Positions 1 through 9,063 of a stretch of DNA of 64,000 nucleotides are shown piece by piece. The notes beneath the pieces were generated by a model, which saw only the letters and a program-made list of their open reading frames with translations, was not told the DNA's origin and made no database searches. Each line of letters opens with the position of its first letter. The stretch's first letter is position 1. The translations under genes were made by a program, and so were the position numbers. The stretch spans positions 2,418,001-2,482,000 of the forward strand of contig NZ_CP098774.1 in NCBI RefSeq assembly GCF_028473665.1, written 5' to 3'. The stretch is from Sphingomonas sp. QA11 (GTDB lineage Bacteria; Pseudomonadota; Alphaproteobacteria; Sphingomonadales; Sphingomonadaceae).

Positions 1-948
1 ACCACCCTATCCGCGCTCAAGAATGCGGGAGAGGCGCTTCGCCTTCAAAACCTGCTGGAGGAAACAGGGATCGAGCCGCTTTTCCTGAAGGGCTCGGCGC
101 TTGCCATCCGGGCTTATGGGTCGATCGCGGTGCGCGATTCGATCGATATCGATATGGTCGTGGCACCCGCCGACGTCGCCCGGGCATGGACGGTGCTCAA
201 TCAGGCCGGCTACAGCATGACCGCACCGTCGCGACCTCTCCCACCTGGCGCGCTCAGAACCTATCAAACGATCTCCAAGGACAGCGTGCACGTCCATTCC
301 GAACGCCGGGTAAGGGTGGAATTGCACTGGCGGCTTTCCGATGCCGCGGGCGAAGCGGGCATGCCGCCTGTGAGCGACCATCGGATGGTTGAGGTTCCCG
401 GTTCCGGCGCGCTTCGGACCCTCGCCGATCCGGCACTGTTCACCTATCTGTGCGTGCACGGTTCAGGCCATGCCTGGGCCCGACTGAAATGGCTGGCCGA
501 CATCGCCGCCCTGCTGGGCACCAGCGAGGATGGCGGTGCCGGCCTCTGGGCAGCGGCGCAGGCCGGCGGCGCGGCGCGGCCCGCCGCATCGGCGATCATG
601 CTCGCCAATGCGGCGTTCGGAACCCCCTTCCCTCCCGGCTTCGTCCCGCCGCGATCACTCCGGCTAGCACTACTCAACCGGCTGGCGCTACGGGTGATGG
701 CTGCCGGCGGTGGCGCCCGGGAATTGGCTGACACGCCGTGGAATTCGGTGGTCGAACCAAGCGCGACGCTGCTGACCCTGTCGCGCTGGCGCGATGCCTG
801 GTCGCACGTCCGGCGGGTGGCGATCCCGGCTGAAGACGTGGTGCTGCTTCGCCTGCCCGCCGGATTGAGCGGACTCTACCCTCTGCTGCGCCTGCCGCTC
901 TGGATCTGGAAGCGATCGCCCTGGTCGCCGCGAAAACGGACTGCCTGA
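1..948 (+). CDS. nucleotidyltransferase family protein (PF14907-like), 5'-truncated
   Basis: The reading frame is open from the first base of the window, so the true start lies to the left. The first residues contain a pattern typical of the uncharacterised nucleotidyltransferase family PF14907: a FLKGSAL segment, then RAYGS, then RDSIDIDMVV with the acidic DxD pair expected of a metal-binding nucleotidyltransferase. The rest is an alpha-helical C-terminal half with no recognisable motif. Members of this family often lie beside lasso-peptide, PqqD or HPr-kinase-like genes in sphingomonads, but that neighbourhood would be outside the window. The nucleotide and acceptor substrates are unknown. 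It ends convergently to the MFS gene, with a hairpin between them. Confidence 0.7.
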   Translation, partial: TTLSALKNAGEALRLQNLLEETGIEPLFLKGSALAIRAYGSIAVRDSIDIDMVVAPADVARAWTVLNQAGYSMTAPSRPLPPGALRTYQTISKDSVHVHSERRVRVELHWRLSDAAGEAGMPPVSDHRMVEVPGSGALRTLADPALFTYLCVHGSGHAWARLKWLADIAALLGTSEDGGAGLWAAAQAGGAARPAASAIMLANAAFGTPFPPGFVPPRSLRLALLNRLALRVMAAGGGARELADTPWNSVVEPSATLLTLSRWRDAWSHVRRVAIPAEDVVLLRLPAGLSGLYPLLRLPLWIWKRSPWSPRKRTA

Positions 949-970
949 GCCAAGCCAGCGAGAGATCGTC

Positions 971-1011
971 CCGTTCGCATCGACAAGCTCGGCCTTGCTC
1001 GACACGAACGG
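971..1011. repeat. degenerate sphingomonad intergenic palindrome, possible terminator
   Basis: The left arm begins CCGTTCGCATCGACAAG and the right arm ends TTGCTCGACACGAACGG, forming an imperfect hairpin. It is a shortened relative of the paired repeats at 5278, 27040 and 28389. It sits between two convergent genes, which would suit a bidirectional terminator, but there is no U-tract. Confidence 0.5.
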
Positions 1012-1045
1012 TGATTTTCAGTTCGATGGACAAGCGCGCTCGACT

Positions 1046-2338
1046 TCACTTCACGCGGGCGAGCCTCGGCGACAACAGGTGCACCACGCCGACGGCGACC
1101 AGATAGACGCTGCCGGCCACCGCGAAGATCAGCGTATAACTGCCCGTGGTCTGCAGGATATACCCGGTGAACCAGGCCATCCCCATGCCCCCGACAGCGC
1201 CGACCGTGCCGCCGATCCCGACGACCGACCCTACCGCCCCGCGCGGGAACATGTCCGAGGGGATGGTGTAGAGGTTCGCCGAAAAAGCCTGATGCGCTGC
1301 GGTGGCAAGCCCGACGATGCCGACCGCAAGCCACAGATTGTCGACATATTGAGCAAAGAAGATCGGCATCACCAGGAAGGCGCAGGCAAGCATGGTCAGC
1401 TTGCGCGCGACGTTCGCGGAAACGCCGCGCTTCATCATCGTCGAGGATGACCAGCCGCCGGCGACGCTGCCGAGGTCGGAGATGAGATAGATCACGATCA
1501 ACGGCGGACCGAAGCTCTTGAGATCGAGATGATAGGTCTTGGCAAGGAAATCCGGCGTCCAGAACAGGAAGAGCCACCAGATCGGGTCGATCAGGAATTT
1601 GCCCAGCGCATAGGCCCAGGTCTCGCGGTAGCGTATCAGGCGCAGCCAGCCGATCTTCTCGACCGGATCAGCCGGGTCGCTCTCGATATGGGCAAGTTCC
1701 GCCGCCGACACGCGCGGCTGCTCGCGCGGGCGGCGATAGATCGCGATCCACGCGACCAGCCAGACCAGGCTTGCCGCGCCAGTGATGATGAAGGCCATCC
1801 GCCAGCCGAGCCCGAGCGTTACCACGATGAACGGCACGACCACCGGCGTCACGATCGCACCGATGTTTGCACCGGCATTGAAGATGCCGGTGGCAAGCGC
1901 CCGCTCCCTGGCGGGAAACCATTCCGACACTGCCTTGATTCCGGCGGGAAAATTCCCCGATTCGCCGACACCGAGGACGAAGCGCGCCGCGGAGAAATGC
2001 GCGGCGGTACCGGCGAAGCCGCAAAGAGTATGGCCGAGCGTCCAGATGATGAAGGCGACCGAATAGCCGATGCGCGCGCCGATCCTGTCGATGAACCAAC
2101 CGAATGTGACATATCCGAGCGCATACGCTGCCTGGAACCAGATGATCACGGTAGCGAAATCTGTCTCGTCCCACCCGAGATCGTGGGAAATCGGCGCTTT
2201 GAGCACACCGATCATCTGACGGTCGACATAGTTGATCGCGGTGGCGGCAAAGAGCAGTCCGCAGATCACCCAGCGATACCGGCCCACCCGGCTCGCCGCC
2301 GCGTCGGCGATCTCCGGCATCGTCGATTCAGCCATCAT
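1046..2338 (-). CDS. MFS transporter, hexuronate (ExuT-like) ACS family
   Basis: This is a 430-residue inner-membrane protein with about twelve hydrophobic segments. Near the N-terminus it has the INYVDRQMIGVL segment and then the GWFIDRIGAR loop 2-3 motif, both characteristic of the anion:cation symporter family that includes ExuT. The GVGESGNFPAGIKAVSEWF stretch is also typical of hexuronate and glucarate carriers. It probably imports galacturonate, glucuronate or an unsaturated uronate with protons. It starts 20 bases downstream of the hydratase gene, so the two form one operon read from the promoter carrying the operator at 3203. Its position fits the uronate catabolic genes on the other side of the LacI gene. 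Exact substrate not determinable. Confidence 0.85.
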   Translation of the reverse strand: MMAESTMPEIADAAASRVGRYRWVICGLLFAATAINYVDRQMIGVLKAPISHDLGWDETDFATVIIWFQAAYALGYVTFGWFIDRIGARIGYSVAFIIWTLGHTLCGFAGTAAHFSAARFVLGVGESGNFPAGIKAVSEWFPARERALATGIFNAGANIGAIVTPVVVPFIVVTLGLGWRMAFIITGAASLVWLVAWIAIYRRPREQPRVSAAELAHIESDPADPVEKIGWLRLIRYRETWAYALGKFLIDPIWWLFLFWTPDFLAKTYHLDLKSFGPPLIVIYLISDLGSVAGGWSSSTMMKRGVSANVARKLTMLACAFLVMPIFFAQYVDNLWLAVGIVGLATAAHQAFSANLYTIPSDMFPRGAVGSVVGIGGTVGAVGGMGMAWFTGYILQTTGSYTLIFAVAGSVYLVAVGVVHLLSPRLARVK

Positions 2339-2357
2339 TCCCTCCCGAAGAGCCCCT

Positions 2358-3152
2358 TTATGAGGCCTTTATCATGCACTCCACGATCAGGGCCGCGCCG
2401 AAGCGCGCCTCGATCCGTTCCCCGATCCTGACAGCGTGTACCCCGGTTACCGCGCCACTGGAAATCCATTGTCCGGGCCTGAGCGCGATGCCCCGCTCCG
2501 CCATCAGCTCGAACAGGAAGCGCGCCGCCCCGATCGGTCCGTCGAGCATGTCCGCGGCCTTGCCGCTGCCGATGACCGCGCCGTCGATCGCGACCGAGAG
2601 CGGCCAGGCATCGATGTCCGCCCTCCGCCAGTCAGGAATGGCGGCCCCGATGACGAGGCCGTTATTGTTGCCGAAATCGGAAATCGTCACCGCCGCACCG
2701 AGATCGTTGATCGCCGCCAGCGGCGAACTCGCGATCTCGATCCCGACATGCACCGCGTCGATCAGCGCCGCGGCTTCCGCATGGGTGAATTGGATCTTCC
2801 CGGCCGGGGGCGTGGCACCGACACGCAACAGGAATTCGGCCTCCGCGGCGGCGAAGCCGCCGAGGAACACAGACATTGCAACAGGCTCCGCGCTAGCTGC
2901 GATGATCTGGCGCGTGAAGATCGGCCCGGCGAGCCGGTCGACGCCGTCGATCGGCGGGTTGATCCGGCCGACCTTCCAGCCGCCGATCTCCGCCTCGTTC
3001 AGCGCAATCGCAGCATCCTGCACCGCATAAGCATCGGCAAGCGCGACCGGCACGGTTCCCGGATAGTCCGGCAAGGACCGCCCGGCGCGGCGCGCATCGA
3101 CGAAAGATTGCGCAATGTGCCCCACTTCATGGGCGAAATCAGTGGAATCCAC
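2358..3152 (-). CDS. 2-keto-4-pentenoate hydratase / FAH-fold family protein
   Basis: The protein belongs to the 2-oxopent-4-enoate hydratase branch of the fumarylacetoacetate hydrolase fold: an N-terminal helical segment (AYAVQDAAIALNEAEIGGWKVG), a central AEAEFLLRVG metal-site segment and a C-terminal SSGAVTGVHAVRIGERIEARF strand region. I place the start at a GTG (position 3152) because GGGAGG lies nine bases upstream and the family-typical sequence begins just after it; the frame stays open to 3266. In aromatic meta-cleavage pathways such enzymes hydrate 2-hydroxypentadienoate. In this sugar-acid cluster the substrate is more likely a 2-keto-deoxy acid, which is inference. First gene of the operon with the MFS transporter. 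Confidence 0.75.
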   Translation of the reverse strand: MDSTDFAHEVGHIAQSFVDARRAGRSLPDYPGTVPVALADAYAVQDAAIALNEAEIGGWKVGRINPPIDGVDRLAGPIFTRQIIAASAEPVAMSVFLGGFAAAEAEFLLRVGATPPAGKIQFTHAEAAALIDAVHVGIEIASSPLAAINDLGAAVTISDFGNNNGLVIGAAIPDWRRADIDAWPLSVAIDGAVIGSGKAADMLDGPIGAARFLFELMAERGIALRPGQWISSGAVTGVHAVRIGERIEARFGAALIVECMIKAS

Positions 3153-3202
3153 CCTGGTAACCCTCCCGCACGCTCTACTGGCGCTGCGTTGTTGGACCCT
3201 AA

Positions 3203-3220
3203 GGTAAACCGGTGTCAATG
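3203..3220 (-). promoter_or_regulatory. putative LacI-family operator, site 1 (divergent promoter)
   Basis: Read on the minus strand the site is CATTGACACCGGTTTACC. It lies between the divergent hydratase/transporter operon and the LacI-family gene and shares the TGACACCGGT core with sites at 4354, 8864 and 19650. Presumed autoregulation plus control of the transporter operon. Confidence 0.65.
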
Positions 3221-3308
3221 AGAAAGCCCGACTGACAGCGTTCGGGAAGTCGGTGAAAGCCGGCACGCGTTTGGCGATTTGACGCGATACGCGCTATGCC
3301 GTCTGATG

Positions 3309-4328
3309 ATGCGTAAAACGGGCCTTCCCACGATCAACGATGTCGCGCGTATCGCTGGCGTTTCCAAAAAGACGGTTAGCCGCGTCATCAACCGCTCGTC
3401 GCTGCTCAGCGACGACACGCGCAAGCATGTCGAGGGAGTGATAAGCAATCTCGGCTATGTCCCCAACCCGCAGGCGCGCGCGCTTGCGCTGCGGCGCAAC
3501 TTCCTGATCGGGCTGATCCACGACAATCCGAATGCGCAGATGGTGATGAACGTCCAGCAGGGCATTCTGGAATCGCTGCACGGTACCGAATTCGAACTGG
3601 TCGTCAGGCCGATCGACCGCGGCTCAGCCACGATGCTCGACGATGTGCGCAATTTCCTCGAGCGGCAGCGGCTGTTCGGCGTCGTCCTGCTGCCCCCCGT
3701 CAGCGAGAACAACCAGCTAGCCCAGCTCTGCGACGATATCGGGTGCCGCTATGTCCGCATGGGCTCGGCCGAGCTTGACGATTCTGCGCATATGGTCGCC
3801 TCCAACGACTGCGAGGCGGTGGCGGCGGCGGTCGATTATCTGATCGACCAGGGGCACAAACGCATCGGGCTCGTGCTCGGCCCGCACGGCTTCCGTTCTG
3901 CGCGCGAACGTCGACAGGGCTTCGAACAGGCATTGAACAGTGCCGGGATCACCCTGCCCCGCTCGATGATCGCCGAGGGCAACTACACCTTCGAATCCGG
4001 GGTGATGGCGGCCGATCGCCTACTCGACCTGATGCCGCGCCCGACCGCGATCTTCGCCTGCAACGACGAGATGGCCGCCGGCGTGCTCCATGCCGCGCGC
4101 CAACGCGGGATCGACGTGCCCCGCGACCTGTCGATCGTCGGCTTCGATGATACGCCGATCGCCGCGCATATCTGGCCTCCGCTCACGACGGTGCGCTGGC
4201 CGATCATTTCCATGGCCCGGTCCGCCGCGTTGAAACTCACCGCGGATGGGGACGAGATAGTCGAGGAGCCATCGATGTTTCGCTCGACGCTCATTCGACG
4301 TGGCTCCGTCGCGCCTCCTCGCGATTGA
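3309..4328 (+). CDS. LacI-family transcriptional regulator
   Basis: The N-terminus carries the classic LacI helix-turn-helix ([21 protein letters not shown]) followed by the hinge helix region [15 protein letters not shown]. The remaining 270 residues form a periplasmic-binding-protein-like ligand domain with typical segments such as [26 protein letters not shown] and [13 protein letters not shown] chose the ATG at 3309; an ATG at 3306 and a TTG at 3279 are also in frame and no ribosome site decides between them. It is divergent from the hydratase operon and 90 bases upstream of kduI. The likely role is repression of the uronate genes until a pathway intermediate such as KDG or DKII binds; the effector is inferred from context. 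Confidence 0.9.
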   Translation: MRKTGLPTINDVARIAGVSKKTVSRVINRSSLLSDDTRKHVEGVISNLGYVPNPQARALALRRNFLIGLIHDNPNAQMVMNVQQGILESLHGTEFELVVRPIDRGSATMLDDVRNFLERQRLFGVVLLPPVSENNQLAQLCDDIGCRYVRMGSAELDDSAHMVASNDCEAVAAAVDYLIDQGHKRIGLVLGPHGFRSARERRQGFEQALNSAGITLPRSMIAEGNYTFESGVMAADRLLDLMPRPTAIFACNDEMAAGVLHAARQRGIDVPRDLSIVGFDDTPIAAHIWPPLTTVRWPIISMARSAALKLTADGDEIVEEPSMFRSTLIRRGSVAPPRD

Positions 4329-4353
4329 TCGCTGGGGATATTGCGAAAGCGCG

Positions 4354-4367
4354 TGACACCGGTTACC
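4354..4367 (+). promoter_or_regulatory. putative LacI-family operator, site 2 (upstream of kduI)
   Basis: TGACACCGGTTACC lies 50 bases before the kduI start and just after the LacI stop codon. It is identical over 14 bases to site 3 at 8864, which is unlikely by chance in promoter regions of the same island. Confidence 0.7.
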
Positions 4368-4417
4368 CAGCGTCGCGAAGAATCATGCGCGACAAGGGCG
4401 CAGCAGGAGGGACCCTG

Positions 4418-5257
4418 ATGTTCGACCGGACCTATTACGCGACGCATCCTGACATGATGGATTGCGTGTCGAACGACGAGTTGCGGGACCGGTATCTGAT
4501 CGAGGGATTGTTCCGGGCAGGGGAATGCGTGCTGAACTACACCCATGCCGACCGGTTCGTGATCGGCGGGGTCGAGGTGGCCGATGCGCCTGTGAGGCTG
4601 CCCGACCAGACCGAGCCGGCTTCCGCCATGGGACATCCGTTCCTTGAGCGGCGCGAGCTGGCGATCGTCAATGTCGGCAGGGCGGACGGCGTGGTGGTGG
4701 TCGACGGTGAGAGCTTCGCGCTCGGCAACAAGGACTGCCTCTATGTCACCATGGGGGCGAAGGACGTTACCTTCTCCGGCACGGGTGCGCGCTTCTACCT
4801 CGCCTCCTGCCCGGCGCATAAGGGCTTCACCACACGCAAGCTCTCGATCGCCGATGCCAATGCGCTTGAACGCGGCAGCCTCGAGGAATCCAACGAGCGC
4901 ACCATCTTCCAGCTCGTTATCCCCGGCGTGTGCGACTCGGCCCAGCTCGTCATGGGCCTCACCGTGCTCAAGCCGGGCAGCGTGTGGAACACCATGCCGC
5001 CCCATGTCCACGAACGCCGCAGCGAGATCTATTTCTACTTCGACCTCGACGGCCCCAATGACCGCGTCATGCACTTCATGGGCGAAGGCGACGCCATGCG
5101 CCACATCGTCGTCGCCAACGAACAATCGGTGATCAGCCCGCCATGGTCGATCCATATGGGATCAGGCACCAAAGCCTATGCCTTCATCTGGGCCATGGCC
5201 GGCGAAAACCAGGATTATACCGACATGAACATCCTCGATATCTGCCAGCTGGCCTGA
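4418..5257 (+). CDS. kduI: 5-dehydro-4-deoxy-D-glucuronate isomerase
   Basis: KduI converts 5-keto-4-deoxyuronate (DKI), the spontaneous product of unsaturated uronates, to 2,5-diketo-3-deoxygluconate (EC 5.3.1.17) in the cytoplasm. The 279-residue length matches E. coli KduI. The zinc ligands are visible: His196 and His198 in [10 protein letters not shown], Glu203, and His246 in WSIHMGSG. The start at 4418 is supported by GGAGG at 4406-4410; a longer frame back to 4325 would run through the operator and is rejected. It is the first gene of a kduI-kduD-kdgK-esterase run. Identification is secure. Confidence 0.96.
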   Translation: MFDRTYYATHPDMMDCVSNDELRDRYLIEGLFRAGECVLNYTHADRFVIGGVEVADAPVRLPDQTEPASAMGHPFLERRELAIVNVGRADGVVVVDGESFALGNKDCLYVTMGAKDVTFSGTGARFYLASCPAHKGFTTRKLSIADANALERGSLEESNERTIFQLVIPGVCDSAQLVMGLTVLKPGSVWNTMPPHVHERRSEIYFYFDLDGPNDRVMHFMGEGDAMRHIVVANEQSVISPPWSIHMGSGTKAYAFIWAMAGENQDYTDMNILDICQLA

Positions 5258-5277
5258 CGCTGGAGGGAACGCCTTCT

Positions 5278-5354
5278 CCGTTCGTGTCGAGCGAAGTCGA
5301 GACACCGTGACGGCGCGCCAGAACATGTTTCTCGACTTCGCTCGAAACGAACGG
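5278..5354. repeat. paired sphingomonad intergenic palindromic repeat, copy A
   Basis: Two inverted copies of a unit of about 28 bases, centred on TCGAGCGAAGTCGAGA and its complement, face each other across a spacer of about 20 bases. Both outer ends are CCGTTCG. The element fills the kduI-kduD gap and could fold into one long hairpin in the operon mRNA. Near-identical elements lie at 27040 and 28389. Confidence 0.8.
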
Positions 5355-5361
5355 ATTTAGA

Positions 5362-6120
5362 ATGCCAGTCAACCCCTTCGACCTCACCGGCAAGGTCGCC
5401 ATGGTCACCGGCGCCAATACCGGCATCGGCCAGGCGATCGCGCTGGCCCTTGCCGCGGCCGGTGCCGATATCGCGGCGGTGGGTCGCACCCCGGCCGAGG
5501 ACACCGTCGCGAAAGTGCGTGGGCTCGGCCGCCGCGCGGAAATCGTCTCGGCCGATCTTTCCACCATCGAGCCGGTCCAGCGAGTCGTCGACGAAACGCT
5601 CGAGAAGCTCGGCGGGCTCGACATCCTGGTCAACAATGCCGGCATCATCCGCCGCGCCGATGCGGTCGACTTCACCGAGGAGGACTGGGATGCGGTGGTC
5701 GACACCAACCTGAAATCCGTGTTTTTCCTGTGCCAGGCAGCCGGTCGCCACATGATCGCGAAAGGCAATGGCAAGATCATCAACATCGCCTCGATGCTGA
5801 CCTTCCAGGGCGGCATCCGCGTGCCGAGCTACACCGCCTCCAAGGCCGGCATCGGCGGACTAACGAAGCTGCTCGCCAACGAATGGGCGGCCAGGGGCGT
5901 CAACGTCAACGCCATCGCCCCGGGATATATCGCCACCAACAATACCGCCGCGCTCCAGGCCGACGAGACGCGCAACCGATCGATCCTCGAACGCATTCCC
6001 ACAGGTCGCTGGGGCGACGCATCCGACCTCGGCGGCGCCGCCGTCTTCCTTGCCTCCGCCGCCGCCGACTATGTCCAGGGCCATATCCTCGCCGTCGATG
6101 GCGGATGGCTCGCTCGATGA
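5362..6120 (+). CDS. kduD: 2-dehydro-3-deoxy-D-gluconate 5-dehydrogenase
   Basis: KduD reduces 2,5-diketo-3-deoxygluconate to 2-keto-3-deoxygluconate with NAD(P)H (EC 1.1.1.127). This 252-residue short-chain dehydrogenase has the cofactor loop TGANTGIG (residues 16-23), NNAG at 91-94, catalytic Ser144, and the Tyr157-x3-Lys161 pair in SYTASKAG. The C-terminal HILAVDGGWLAR is standard for the family. Its place directly after kduI and before kdgK makes the KduD assignment much stronger than sequence class alone. Only the palindromic repeat separates it from kduI. Confidence 0.93.
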   Translation: MPVNPFDLTGKVAMVTGANTGIGQAIALALAAAGADIAAVGRTPAEDTVAKVRGLGRRAEIVSADLSTIEPVQRVVDETLEKLGGLDILVNNAGIIRRADAVDFTEEDWDAVVDTNLKSVFFLCQAAGRHMIAKGNGKIINIASMLTFQGGIRVPSYTASKAGIGGLTKLLANEWAARGVNVNAIAPGYIATNNTAALQADETRNRSILERIPTGRWGDASDLGGAAVFLASAAADYVQGHILAVDGGWLAR

Positions 6121-6226
6121 ATCTCCCGATTTCCTTTCCGGCTGACCTTGTCGAAGCCCGGTTCTTTCCTTCACAGGAAGCACCGACCTTCGATCACGCG
6201 AAGGCGAGCGGAGAAGCGGGAATCCC

Positions 6227-7234
6227 ATGAGCAAATTTGTCGCCTTCGGTGAAATCATGCTGCGCCTCTCGCCTCCGGGGCGGGAATTGCTGCTTCAGAC
6301 GCCAAAGCTCGACGTATGGATCGCCGGTGCCGAAGCCAATGTGGCGAGCGGCCTTGCTCGCCTGGGCCATGATGTCGGCATGGTCACCGTAGTGCCCGAC
6401 AATGATCTCGGCCGCGCCGCCATCTCCGGCATGCGTGCCAATGGTGTCGACTGCTCGGGCATCAGCTTCAGCGGCAATCGCATGGGGTTGTATTTCGTCA
6501 CCAGCGGTGCCGGCATGCGCGCAACCGATGTGGTCTATGATCGTGCCGGCTCCTCCTTCGCCGAAGCGCCGGCCAGCGCGTGGGACTGGGACCGGCTGCT
6601 GGCGGGGGCCGACCGTCTCCATCTTTCAGGCATCACCCCTGCCCTCGGCCCCGTTCCTGCCGAAGCCGCCATCGCCGCCGCCGAGGCAGCGAGCGCCCGC
6701 GGCATAGCCGTCTCGTTCGACGGCAATTATCGCGCGCGGCTCTGGGAAAGCTGGGACAGCGATCCGCGAAGCGTGCTGACCAGGCTCGTCCAGCATGCCG
6801 ACATCATGTTCGGCAACCACCGCGACGTCGCTCTGCTCCTCGGCAAGGATTTCGGCGGCGACGGCGAGGATCGTCGCCTTGCTTCATCCGAGGCCGCCTT
6901 CGCCGCCTTTCCCAAGCTGAAGCTGATCGCGTCCACCGCGCGGCATGTCGAAGATGCCGACAGGCACCGCCTATCGGCGCGGATCGACGGCCGCGGCGAG
7001 CATGCCCAGACCGAGGAGGTGCTGCTCGCGGGAATCGTCGACCGGATCGGCGCAGGCGATGCCTTTGCGGTCGGTGTGCTCCACGCGCTCCGCTCGGGCG
7101 GCGATATCGCCGAGGCAGCGCGCACCGGCCTCGCCCTCACCGCGTTGAAACACTCGCTCCCGGGCGATGCCAGCCTGTTCCGCCAAGCCGATATCGACGC
7201 CTATCTCGCGGGCGGACTCGATGTCCGCCGGTGA
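6227..7234 (+). CDS. kdgK: 2-keto-3-deoxygluconate kinase (PfkB family)
   Basis: This 335-residue ribokinase-fold sugar kinase phosphorylates 2-keto-3-deoxygluconate to KDPG (EC 2.7.1.45). Visible features are the N-terminal FVAFGEIMLRLSPPG, the AEANVASGLARLG substrate-side motif, YFVTSGAGMRATDVVYDR, and the PfkB signature DRIGAGDAFAVGVLHAL near residue 270 with the catalytic Asp. The order kduI-kduD-kdgK gives a complete route from DKI to KDPG. The KDPG aldolase that would finish it is not in the window. The esterase gene overlaps its 3' end by 14 bases. Confidence 0.92.
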   Translation: MSKFVAFGEIMLRLSPPGRELLLQTPKLDVWIAGAEANVASGLARLGHDVGMVTVVPDNDLGRAAISGMRANGVDCSGISFSGNRMGLYFVTSGAGMRATDVVYDRAGSSFAEAPASAWDWDRLLAGADRLHLSGITPALGPVPAEAAIAAAEAASARGIAVSFDGNYRARLWESWDSDPRSVLTRLVQHADIMFGNHRDVALLLGKDFGGDGEDRRLASSEAAFAAFPKLKLIASTARHVEDADRHRLSARIDGRGEHAQTEEVLLAGIVDRIGAGDAFAVGVLHALRSGGDIAEAARTGLALTALKHSLPGDASLFRQADIDAYLAGGLDVRR

Positions 7235-8783
7235 CGGCATCTCGCGACGTAACCTGATCGGCGCCGGCGCGGCGCTGATCCTCGCCGGTTCAGCACAGGC
7301 AGCGCGATCCGACAGCGTTCGGACATCGTCAGGCGTCTTCGCCGGATCGAACGAAGGGGGCGTCCTCGCCTTTCGCGGCATTCGCTACGGTACCGCCGAG
7401 CGGTTCCAGCCGCCCCGGCCAGTATCCCGCGCCGGCGAGACAATCAGCGTCCGCGCGTTCGGACCGGTCGCGCCACAGAAGGACGATCGCTACGGCGCGC
7501 AGAGCGAAGATTGCCTGTTCATCAATATCTGGACCGCTGAAGCCAATCCGGCCGCGAAGAAGCCGGTCATGCTCTACATCCATGGCGGCGCCTATTCGAA
7601 CGGCAGCAGCACTGACGCGCTCAATGATGGACAGGCGCTGGCGGCACGGGGCGATGTGGTGGTCGTCACCGTCAACCATCGGCTCAATGCGTTCGGCTAT
7701 CTCTACCTGGCGCGGCTCGATCCGCGGTTCCCCGACAGTGGCAACAACGGCCAGCTCGATCTGATCCTCGCCCTCAAATGGGTGCGCGACAATATCGGCG
7801 CATTCGGCGGCGATCCGTCGCGCGTGATGGTATTCGGCCAGTCGGGCGGCGGTGCCAAGATCGCGACGATGATGGGCATGCCCGCCGCCAAGGGCCTGTT
7901 CCACCGTGCCGCGACGATGAGTGGCCAGCAGGTTACCGCCTCGGGCCCGCTCAACGCCACCCGCCGCGCGCGGGCCTATCTGGCCACGCTCGGCGCCAGC
8001 GAAAAGGACCTGTCGGCCCTGCTGACCATGCCGGCCGAAAAGCTGGTCGCCGCGCTCGACACGACCGATCCGATCCTTGGCGGCGGCGTGTATTTCGGAC
8101 CGGTGCTCGACATGAAATGGCTGGTCCGCCACCCCTTCTGGCCGGACGCCAACCCGCAATCCAACGCGATCCCGATGATCCTCGGCAATACGCATGACGA
8201 GACCCGCGCTTTCGTATCGCCGGATTCGCCGCGGGTGCAGGACCTCAACTGGGACAATCTCGCCGGGCGCATCGCGCCGGAACTGCGCATCGACGCGCTG
8301 CCGGAATGGGTGGTCGCCGAATATCGAGGCCGGTTTCCCGAATGGTCGCCAGCCGATATCTTCTACCAGGCGACCACCGCCGGCCGAAGCTGGCGCGGCC
8401 AGGTGATCGAGGCGGAGGCAAGGGCCCAGGCCAAGACCAATGCATGGGTCTATCAGCTCGATTTCACCTCGCGCACCGATCCCCGGCGCGGGGCCTATCA
8501 TTCGCTCGATATCCCGCTGGTTTTTGGCACGCTCGGCGCGAAGGGATCGCAGACCGGCATCGCCGCCGATGCGCGAGCAGCCTCGGCCGCGATGCAGGAA
8601 AGCTTCATCGCCTTCGCCGGAACCGGCGATCCGAACCATGTCGGGCTACCCGAATGGCCGGTTTACGACCTGATCCACCGCCCGACGATGATCTTCGACG
8701 CGCGCAGCCATATCGAGAACGATCCGCGCAAGTGGCAGCGAGAATTGTTCGCCCGGATTCCCTACATCCAGCCCGGAAGCTGA
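7221..8783 (+). CDS. type B carboxylesterase, Tat-exported
   Basis: The 520-residue protein opens with a twin-arginine signal (ISRRNLIGAG, then a hydrophobic stretch ending SAQA), so it should be folded before export. The alpha/beta-hydrolase core has the oxyanion HGGAY motif at about 121, nucleophile Ser208 in FGQSGGG (family usual is GESAGG), the acid in NTHDETRAF and the His in AYHSLDIPLVFG. The start at 7221 overlaps the end of kdgK, indicating translational coupling. In this island it probably removes acetyl, methyl or feruloyl esters from the polysaccharide or its oligomers; the actual ester is unknown. Confidence 0.85.
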   Translation: MSAGDGISRRNLIGAGAALILAGSAQAARSDSVRTSSGVFAGSNEGGVLAFRGIRYGTAERFQPPRPVSRAGETISVRAFGPVAPQKDDRYGAQSEDCLFINIWTAEANPAAKKPVMLYIHGGAYSNGSSTDALNDGQALAARGDVVVVTVNHRLNAFGYLYLARLDPRFPDSGNNGQLDLILALKWVRDNIGAFGGDPSRVMVFGQSGGGAKIATMMGMPAAKGLFHRAATMSGQQVTASGPLNATRRARAYLATLGASEKDLSALLTMPAEKLVAALDTTDPILGGGVYFGPVLDMKWLVRHPFWPDANPQSNAIPMILGNTHDETRAFVSPDSPRVQDLNWDNLAGRIAPELRIDALPEWVVAEYRGRFPEWSPADIFYQATTAGRSWRGQVIEAEARAQAKTNAWVYQLDFTSRTDPRRGAYHSLDIPLVFGTLGAKGSQTGIAADARAASAAMQESFIAFAGTGDPNHVGLPEWPVYDLIHRPTMIFDARSHIENDPRKWQRELFARIPYIQPGS

Positions 8784-8860
8784 GCGCCCACCACGCGATT
8801 GCGCGCGATCCATCGACAGCGCCGCCTTCAAAAAGACCGGCAAGGATCATTGTCCATAAG

Positions 8861-8877
8861 CATTGACACCGGTTACC
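8861..8877 (+). promoter_or_regulatory. putative LacI-family operator, site 3 (upstream of TonB receptor)
   Basis: CATTGACACCGGTTACC; the first ten bases match site 1 read on its own strand and the last 14 match site 2. It lies about 190 bases before the receptor start. Confidence 0.7.
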
Positions 8878-9063
8878 AAAGACGACAAGTTGCAGCTGAG
8901 GAAGATCAGCCGAGATTGGTCACCAAAGGAGAGGGCGAATCGCTGGCCGCGTCGTGGCCCCCTCTTCAAATGTATCGACGGCCCTGATGGGCGGCCTTGG
9001 CCGCCCTGTTCGGCCACCGGTGTCAGCAACGTCGCAAAGCGGCGCAGGAAGGGGTGTGGGGAA

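Noticed and set aside
4325..4417. Longer kduI start at 4325
   Set aside because: The extension overlaps the predicted operator, lacks a ribosome site, and would exceed the family length; ATG 4418 has GGAGG and matches E. coli KduI.
8863..9063. Longer N-terminus for the large TonB receptor
   Set aside because: It overlaps operator site 3 and encodes no signal peptide; the signal peptide begins after ATG 9064.
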